Positions 33,790 through 38,047 of a DNA stretch of 38,047 bases are shown one piece after another; within the stretch, counting starts at the first letter, position 1, and each line of letters opens with the position of its first letter. Origin of the DNA: Hydrogenophaga sp. GTDB taxonomy: Bacteria > Pseudomonadota > Gammaproteobacteria > Burkholderiales > Burkholderiaceae_C. The notes below the pieces were generated by a model, which was not told the origin of the DNA, ran no database searches, and saw nothing but the letters and a program-made list of their open reading frames with translations. The DNA lies in contig JACVCO010000025.1 of NCBI GenBank assembly GCA_016741995.1, forward strand, positions 1 to 38,047, in the 5' to 3' direction. The position numbers and the translations under genes are program-made.

Positions 33790-35834
33790 TCGGAAGACAG
33801 GGCCACCACAGGGTCCAGCCGCGCGGCCTTGCGCGCCGGCAGGTAGCCGAAGATGAGGCCGGTGGCGAAGGCGCAGCCGAAGGCCAGCACCACCGGCGTG
33901 AGGGCGAACTGCACCGCCGTGCCCCACCAGCCCACCACGAAGGCCACGGCCAAGCCACCGACCACGCCGATGAGCCCGCCGAGCGCGGAGACCACCAGCG
34001 CCTCGATGAGGAACTGCTGCAGGATGTTGCGCGTGCGCGCGCCCGTGGCCATGCGGATGCCGATCTCGCGGGTGCGCTCGGTCACACTCACCAGCATGAT
34101 GTTCATCACCCCGATGCCGCCCACCAGCAGCGAGATCGCGGCGATGGAGCCGAGCAGCACCGTCATGGTGTTCTGCGTCTCGGTGGCGGTGTCGATGATC
34201 GAGGCCATGTTGCGGATCTGGAAGTCGATCACGCCGTGGCGCTCGGCCAGCAAGGACTCCACCGCCGACTGCGTCTCGTCGATGCGGCCCACGTCCTGCA
34301 CCGCCACGGTGACGTTGCGCAGGAAGCGCTGCCCCGACAGCCGCAACTGGCTCGTGGCGTAGGGGACGAGCACCACGTCGTCCTGGTCCTGCCCGTTGGG
34401 CGAGGCGCCGCGCGTGCTCATCACGCCGATCACCTGGAAGATCAGGTTGTTCACCAGCACGTACTGCCCCAGCGGTTCCTGCCCGCCGGGGAACAAGGCG
34501 TTGGCCACGGTCTTGCCGAGCACGGCCACGGTGGCGTACTCCTGCTCGTCTTCCTCGCTGAAGAAGGTGCCGCGCTCCACCTTCCACTGGCGGGCCAGCG
34601 GAAACTTCGACGAGGTGCCCAGCACGCTGCTCGAATAGTCGGATTCACCGAAGCGCAACGTGACGGTGCTGCTCTGCTCGGGCACGGCAGCCAGCACGTT
34701 GGGCACCTCCTTGTCGATGGCCTGCACGTCGGACAGCACCAGCGTGGCGATGTTCTGGAAGCCCCGCTGGTTGGGTGCGCCCGGGCGCACCAGCAGCAGG
34801 TTGGAGCCCATGGCGCTGATGCGGTCGATCACCTGCTGCTTGGCACCGTCGCCGATGGCGAGCATGGCGATCACCGAGCCCACGCCGATCACGATGCCCA
34901 GCAGCGTGAGGATGGCGCGGAACACGTTGGCGCGCAGCGCGCGCAGCGCCGTCTTGGCAGCCTCCACCACATCGCTCAGGTGCGAAATGCGGCCGCGCCG
35001 CGGCGTCCAGTTGTGCGCGGCCTGCGCCGCCGCACCCTGCGGCGGGCGCGGGCCGGGGTCGGCCACGATGTCGCCGTCCTTGATCTCGATCACGCGGTGC
35101 GCGTGCGCGGCCACCTCGGCCGCGTGGGTGATGAGGATCACCGTGTGGCCTTGTTCGGCCAGTTGCTTGAGCAGGACCATCACGTCGGCACCGCTCTTGC
35201 TGTCGAGCGCGCCGGTGGGTTCGTCGGCCAGGATCACACGGCCGCCGTTCATGAGCGCGCGCGCGATCGACACGCGCTGCTGCTGCCCGCCCGAGAGCTG
35301 GTTGGGCCGGTGGTGCATGCGCTCGCCCAGGCCGAGCGATTCGAGCAGCTCGGCCGCGCGGGCGTGGCGCTCGGCCGGCGGGATGCCGGCGTAGACCGCG
35401 GGCACCTCCACGTTGTCGGCCGCGGTGCCGGTGGCGATCAGGTTGTAGCTCTGGAACACGAAACCGAATGCGTCGCGGCGCAGTTCGGCCAGCTCGTCGC
35501 GCTCCAACTCGGACACATCGCGCCCCATGAAGCGGTAGGTGCCGGTGGTGGGCTTGTCCAGGCAACCCAGGATGTTCATGAGCGTGGACTTGCCCGAGCC
35601 CGAGGCGCCCATGATGGCGACCAGCTCGCCGGGATAGATCTGCAGGTCGATGCCGTGCAGCACCTCGACCGCGAGCTCGCCGTTGCGGTAGGTCTTGGTG
35701 ATGCCGCGCAGATCGATCAGCGGCACGACATCCCCCGCGGCGTCCGGCGCACCGTAAGCGCCATGCACGCCATGCACGCCGGTTGCGCCCCCGGGCAGCA
35801 CCGCGGCGTCGGGGGCGGTGGGCAACTGGCTCAT
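33786..35834 (-). CDS. macB: MacB-type ABC exporter (ATPase-permease)
   Basis: A 682-residue half-transporter. A Gly/Ala-rich N-terminal extension (residues 1-38, with a [12 protein letters not shown] repeat) precedes the ATPase domain: Walker [10 protein letters not shown] (76-84), signature LSGGQQQRV (180-188), Walker [13 protein letters not shown] (Asp204, Glu205). A first transmembrane helix follows near 325-345 ([20 protein letters not shown]). Then come a large periplasmic domain and three C-terminal helices in the FtsX/MacB_PCD pattern, with [20 protein letters not shown]. MacB drives export of macrolides, lipopeptides or siderophores; the substrate here is unknown. Its start overlaps the macA stop (ATGA). 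Confidence 0.95.
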   Translation of the reverse strand: MSQLPTAPDAAVLPGGATGVHGVHGAYGAPDAAGDVVPLIDLRGITKTYRNGELAVEVLHGIDLQIYPGELVAIMGASGSGKSTLMNILGCLDKPTTGTYRFMGRDVSELERDELAELRRDAFGFVFQSYNLIATGTAADNVEVPAVYAGIPPAERHARAAELLESLGLGERMHHRPNQLSGGQQQRVSIARALMNGGRVILADEPTGALDSKSGADVMVLLKQLAEQGHTVILITHAAEVAAHAHRVIEIKDGDIVADPGPRPPQGAAAQAAHNWTPRRGRISHLSDVVEAAKTALRALRANVFRAILTLLGIVIGVGSVIAMLAIGDGAKQQVIDRISAMGSNLLLVRPGAPNQRGFQNIATLVLSDVQAIDKEVPNVLAAVPEQSSTVTLRFGESDYSSSVLGTSSKFPLARQWKVERGTFFSEEDEQEYATVAVLGKTVANALFPGGQEPLGQYVLVNNLIFQVIGVMSTRGASPNGQDQDDVVLVPYATSQLRLSGQRFLRNVTVAVQDVGRIDETQSAVESLLAERHGVIDFQIRNMASIIDTATETQNTMTVLLGSIAAISLLVGGIGVMNIMLVSVTERTREIGIRMATGARTRNILQQFLIEALVVSALGGLIGVVGGLAVAFVVGWWGTAVQFALTPVVLAFGCAFATGLIFGYLPARKAARLDPVVALSSE

Positions 35835-37573
35835 CGGCGCGCTCCGGCCGGGGCCGCACCGGGCATGCCGCCCGGGCCACCGGGGCCGCCCAGGCCTTGC
35901 GGCTGGCCCAGGCCGGTGCCCTGCGGCGTGTTGCGGCGCGGCGGTTCGGCCTCACGGGTGCCTGCGATCACGCGATCGCCCTCTTTCAGGCCCGAGAGCA
36001 CCTCGGCGTGCACGCGGTTGCTGATGCCGATGGTGATCTCGCGTTCTTCGATGCTGCCGTCTTCCAGCATCACCTTGACCTTGGCCTGGCGAGGGCCACG
36101 GGTGCCCCGCGGCGCACCGCCCGGCATGGCCCCGGGGGCGCGCGCAGCGGCAGCGGCCGGCGCAGGCGGGGGGGGCGCGGCGGCGGCGCCGGCGGGCCGG
36201 GTGGGCGGCCGTCTTTCGGGCCTGCCCGCAGGCGTGTTTTCGGACTTGGTTTCGGGGGGTCCGGTTGGCGCCCCCGGTGCCCGCGCCGGCGGCCGGGGGC
36301 CCCTGCCGCCCTCCGCCCGTCCCCGCGCCCGACGGGGCGGCTCCCGCAAGCGCTGGCGCTCCTCGGGCGTCATCTTCTCGAAGGCTTCGCGGTCGAAGCG
36401 CGGGCGCTCGCCCGCCGGCGCCTGCGCGGTCTTGAAGCTGCCGGCCGGTACGGACAGCGACGAACTCGGCCGCGATGCCGGCGCGGTGGAAGGCGCGGTG
36501 GGTGCAGCACCCGGTTGCGTCCCCGGTTGTGTGCCCGGCTGGGCACCGCGCTCGCGCCCGGTGGGCGCGCCGCGCTGGATGCTCAGCGCCGACATCGGCA
36601 CCATCAACACGTCCTTGGCTTCGGCCACCACGAAGAACACCTGCGCCGTCATCTGCGTCATCAGGCTGCGGTTGTTGTTGGGCACTTCGAACAGCGCGTT
36701 GTAGAGCACCACGTTGTTCGTCACGGTGGGCGTGGGCTCGATCTTCTTGAGCTCGCCGTACCAGCGCCGGCCCTGGCCACCCAGCGTGGTGAAGTACACC
36801 GGCATGCCGCCGCGCAGCTTGCTCACGTCGGCCTCCGACACCTGCGTCTGCACCGTCATCACCGACAGATCGGCGATGCGCAGCAGCGTGGGGGCCGACT
36901 GGTTGGTGTTGAGCGTCTGCCCCTGGCGCGCGGTGACGCTGACCACCGTGCCCGACATGGGCGCATAGATCTTCGTGAACTTGAGGTTGGCCTCTTCCAC
37001 CCGCATGCTGGCCTGCACCTGTTCCATCTGCGCCTTGAGCGACTGGATCTGCGTGCGCGCGGTGCGCACCGCGGTCTCGGCGTTCTGCAGGGTTTCGGCG
37101 GTGGTGGCCTCCTCGGCCATCAGGTTCTTCTGGCGCTGCAGGTCGCGCTCGGCCTTGGCCAGCGTGAGCTCGCGCTCGGCCATCTGGGCCTGTTGCGAGC
37201 GCAACTGGGCGCGGCTGGCGTCCACGCGCGCCATCGAGGTCTCGGCGTCGATCTCGGCCAGCAGGTCGCCCTCCTTCACATCGGTGCCCACCTCCACGTG
37301 GATCTTGCGCAACTGGCCCGAGACCTGGGCACCCACGTCCACATAGTCGCGCGGCTGCAGCGAGCCCGTGGCCGCCACCTGGTCCTCGATGTCACCGCGC
37401 TGGATGGTGGCGGTGATGTACGTGCTCTCGGCCTTGGCGCCCGGGCCCCAGCGGAACCACGCGAAGGCGCCACCGGCCAGCAGGGCCAGGCTCACGAGCG
37501 CGATCAGCGCAAGGCGCCAGGGGTGGCGGCGGACGATGGAGGCGGTGCGCCCGGAGGACTGGGTTGGGTTCAT
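35831..37573 (-). CDS. macA: MacA-type periplasmic adaptor with long Pro/Ala-rich insert
   Basis: A 580-residue membrane-fusion protein, much longer than E. coli MacA (~370). The inner-membrane anchor is at about 20-40. The lipoyl/barrel parts ([57 protein letters not shown]) and a coiled-coil hairpin (about 112-195) are normal. The membrane-proximal domain is interrupted after [12 protein letters not shown] by a low-complexity Pro/Ala/Arg/Gly insert (about 334-497) containing [10 protein letters not shown] repeats. It resumes at [20 protein letters not shown]. The C-terminus is also Gly/Pro-rich. The start is ATG 37571-37573; the longer frame to 37750 runs through the intergenic repeats. Confidence 0.93.
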   Translation of the reverse strand: MNPTQSSGRTASIVRRHPWRLALIALVSLALLAGGAFAWFRWGPGAKAESTYITATIQRGDIEDQVAATGSLQPRDYVDVGAQVSGQLRKIHVEVGTDVKEGDLLAEIDAETSMARVDASRAQLRSQQAQMAERELTLAKAERDLQRQKNLMAEEATTAETLQNAETAVRTARTQIQSLKAQMEQVQASMRVEEANLKFTKIYAPMSGTVVSVTARQGQTLNTNQSAPTLLRIADLSVMTVQTQVSEADVSKLRGGMPVYFTTLGGQGRRWYGELKKIEPTPTVTNNVVLYNALFEVPNNNRSLMTQMTAQVFFVVAEAKDVLMVPMSALSIQRGAPTGRERGAQPGTQPGTQPGAAPTAPSTAPASRPSSSLSVPAGSFKTAQAPAGERPRFDREAFEKMTPEERQRLREPPRRARGRAEGGRGPRPPARAPGAPTGPPETKSENTPAGRPERRPPTRPAGAAAAPPPPAPAAAAARAPGAMPGGAPRGTRGPRQAKVKVMLEDGSIEEREITIGISNRVHAEVLSGLKEGDRVIAGTREAEPPRRNTPQGTGLGQPQGLGGPGGPGGMPGAAPAGARR

Positions 37574-37602
37574 GGGGGCGGATGTTGCAAGGCAAATATG
37601 GA

Positions 37603-37690
37603 AAGAATGCGCACAGTGTGCGAACCGCGTGCGAAACGCATTCAAACGCTTTGTGAAGCGCGTGCAAAGCGCGCGTGCACAGTGTTTGAA
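37603..37690. repeat. cluster of direct and inverted repeats in the macA-baeS gap
   Basis: The divergent promoter region holds several short repeats. GCACAGTGT occurs at 37611 and 37677, 66 bases apart; the first copy lies in the palindrome GCACA-g-TGTGC (37611-37621). GCGTGC occurs at 37627, 37660 and 37673, in contexts GCGTGCGAAACGC and GCGTGCAAAGCGC, 33 bases apart for the first two. There is also an inverted repeat CGCTT-TGTG-AAGCG (37648-37661). They look like binding sites for the regulator of the two divergent units. Confidence 0.55.
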
Positions 37691-37713
37691 AGATTCGGGT
37701 TTAGGCTCAGGGC

Positions 37714-38047
37714 ATGCAGACCGGCCAGACCACCCCACCTTCGCGCCCACGCGCCTGGCTTGCGCGCTTCGACACGCTGCGCGTGAAACTGTTCCTGGCC
37801 ATCGCCGGGGCCAACGTGGTGCTGGTGATGGCGGCGTACCTCATCCACAGCTGGAGCTTCGACAAAGGCTTGGTGGAATACCTGAACCAGGCCGACGAGA
37901 CGCGGCTGCAGCCCCTGGTGGTGCGCCTGGGCGAAGGCTACCGCCAGCACGGCAACTGGGACTGGATCGTGGGCGATCGCCAGCGCTGGTTCGAGCTCTC
38001 TCGCGAGGTGCTGGGCAGCGGGCGCATGCCGCGGCGCCCGGGCGAAC
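37714..38047 (+). CDS. BaeS-like sensor histidine kinase, N-terminal part (cut by window end)
   Basis: An open frame from ATG 37714 to the end of the window encodes 111 residues without a stop. After a basic start, a transmembrane helix follows (VKLFLAIAGANVVLVMAAYL). Next is a periplasmic segment very like BaeS: SWSFDKGLVEYLNQADETRL, QPLVVRLGEGYRQHGNWDWI, and then RQRWFELSREVL. The kinase core lies beyond the window. BaeS controls efflux genes in response to envelope stress in E. coli. Its divergent position next to macAB suggests it regulates this pump. A response-regulator gene is not visible and may follow. Confidence 0.82.
   Translation, partial: MQTGQTTPPSRPRAWLARFDTLRVKLFLAIAGANVVLVMAAYLIHSWSFDKGLVEYLNQADETRLQPLVVRLGEGYRQHGNWDWIVGDRQRWFELSREVLGSGRMPRRPGE

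Noticed and set aside
37603..37690. Repeat cluster as a CRISPR array or plasmid-type iteron origin
   Set aside because: Units are short, few and irregular, with no cas or rep genes nearby; operator sites in a divergent promoter are simpler.
37574..37750. N-terminal extension of MacA to 37750
   Set aside because: The extra 59 residues translate the intergenic repeats and overlap the divergent kinase start; the ATG at 37573 puts the membrane anchor at the expected position.

Overview
The window is a GC-rich stretch of chromosome from a betaproteobacterium. It most likely belongs to Burkholderiales, family Comamonadaceae (Hydrogenophaga/Acidovorax-like). This rests on protein character and gene order: rpsF-priB-rpsR-rplI-dnaB, alaA-hom-thrC-moeA-moaD-moaE, and a DUF4212/VC_2705-type symporter pair. 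Taxonomy is inference, because no rRNA or other marker is present. I see no insertion sequence, phage gene, tRNA, rRNA or CRISPR array. The first ~150 bases are rich in G homopolymers and look like a poor contig end.

Layout. (1) 154-7000, minus strand: a tight seven-gene run, alaA (TTG start), hom, thrC, moeA, moaD, moaE and a GNAT acetyltransferase. It joins alanine/threonine synthesis to the late steps of molybdopterin synthesis. (2) 7114-10025, plus strand: a Mth938-like protein, a Bcp peroxiredoxin with a structured leader, and a PIN-PhoH ATPase. (3) 10092-13132, minus strand: replicative helicase dnaB and the rpsF-priB-rpsR-rplI operon. (4) 13342-16735, minus strand: a two-subunit sodium:solute symporter, then a coupled membrane-protein/TPR pair. 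(5) 16938-20315: divergent ppsA (PEP synthase) and ppsR (its regulatory kinase/phosphorylase). (6) 20333-22595, minus strand: ahpC-ahpF, with an OxyR-like half site upstream.

(7) 22974-32310 is an iron-acquisition island and the most interesting part. Two catechol-type TonB-dependent receptors (CirA-like and Fiu-like) point right. They converge at a shared terminator with a five-gene minus-strand operon: PepSY membrane protein, DUF2271 protein, DUF4198 protein, ApbE flavin transferase and a membrane-anchored diflavin reductase. Each of the three transcription units starts next to a Fur-box-like sequence. The DUF2271 protein carries an ApbE flavinylation-type motif, with Thr99 as candidate acceptor. 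The operon therefore reads as a candidate NADPH-to-periplasm electron route that could reduce ferric iron delivered by the receptors.

(8) 32386-38047: a MacA-MacB-NodT/TolC-type tripartite efflux operon on the minus strand. Divergent from it, and cut by the window end, is a BaeS-like sensor kinase; the gap between them is filled with short direct and inverted repeats. The efflux and iron operons lie head-to-tail.
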